A DNA stretch of 22,524 nucleotides from a virus. The number at the start of each line of letters is the position of its first letter. Position 1 is the stretch's first letter. The stretch lies in IMG/VR virus record IMGVR_UViG_3300009320_000568, positions 1 to 22,524 of that record, one strand, 5' to 3'. Shown one piece after another: positions 22,524-22,524 of the stretch. The position numbers were made by a program, and so were the translations under genes. The notes beneath the pieces were generated by a model, which was not told the origin of the DNA, ran no database searches, and saw nothing but the letters and a program-made list of their open reading frames with translations.

Positions 22524-22524
22524 G

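Noticed and set aside
1-22524. CRISPR arrays, tRNA genes, insertion sequences, attachment sites
   Set aside because: I saw no regularly spaced repeats, cloverleaf-like segments, transposase or integrase genes, or flanking direct repeats around the island.

Overview
The window is part of a tailed double-stranded DNA virus (phage or prophage) with HK97-type head genes. Every gene I can support lies on the minus strand, so transcription runs from high to low coordinates. Genes are packed with 1-4 bp start/stop overlaps (TAATG, ATGA) and mostly strong Shine-Dalgarno sites (GGAGG-type). Base composition is AT-rich, with frequent ATA, AGA and AGG codons. That fits a Bacillota-like or similar low-GC bacterial host, but I see no gene that fixes the host. 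No integrase, repressor, terminase, tRNA or replication gene is visible.

Layout in transcription order. (1) 22523-19420: an edge-truncated probable virion protein; a two-helix membrane protein; a small Cys protein; a GTA-type 3TM holin; a coiled-coil protein; a one-TM protein; a calcineurin-like phosphoesterase; a small Cys-rich gene split by a one-base insertion; and a 49-aa membrane peptide coupled to the portal start. (2) 19423-13786, head module: a 960-aa portal-MuF-kinase-like fusion, an 82-aa AT-rich ORF, an HK97-type prohead protease with a scaffold-like tail, and the HK97-fold major capsid protein. A 10-bp-stem hairpin follows the capsid gene. (3) 13728-1834: a 12-gene, roughly 11.9-kb glycan-modification island with two two-domain glycosyltransferases at its ends. 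Between them are two CgeB-like GT-B proteins, a GT2 enzyme, two related GT-A-like proteins, three stand-alone SAM methyltransferases, a formyltransferase, and a kinase-like/methyltransferase fusion. (4) 1834-1: head-tail connector, HK97 gp10-like protein, tail terminator-like protein, and the start of a tail (probably major tail) protein running off the window.

The head-tail genes form a standard siphovirus-like morphogenesis order. The island interrupts it between major capsid protein and connector and is coupled to the connector by a TAATG junction. It has no flippase, polymerase, ligase or nucleotide-sugar synthesis genes and no membrane proteins. The simplest reading is cytoplasmic assembly of a methylated and formylated glycan from host sugar nucleotides, perhaps on the virion itself. 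That acceptor assignment is inference. The other notable item is the kinase-like C-terminal domain fused to the portal-MuF protein, which resembles a MuF-linked effector.
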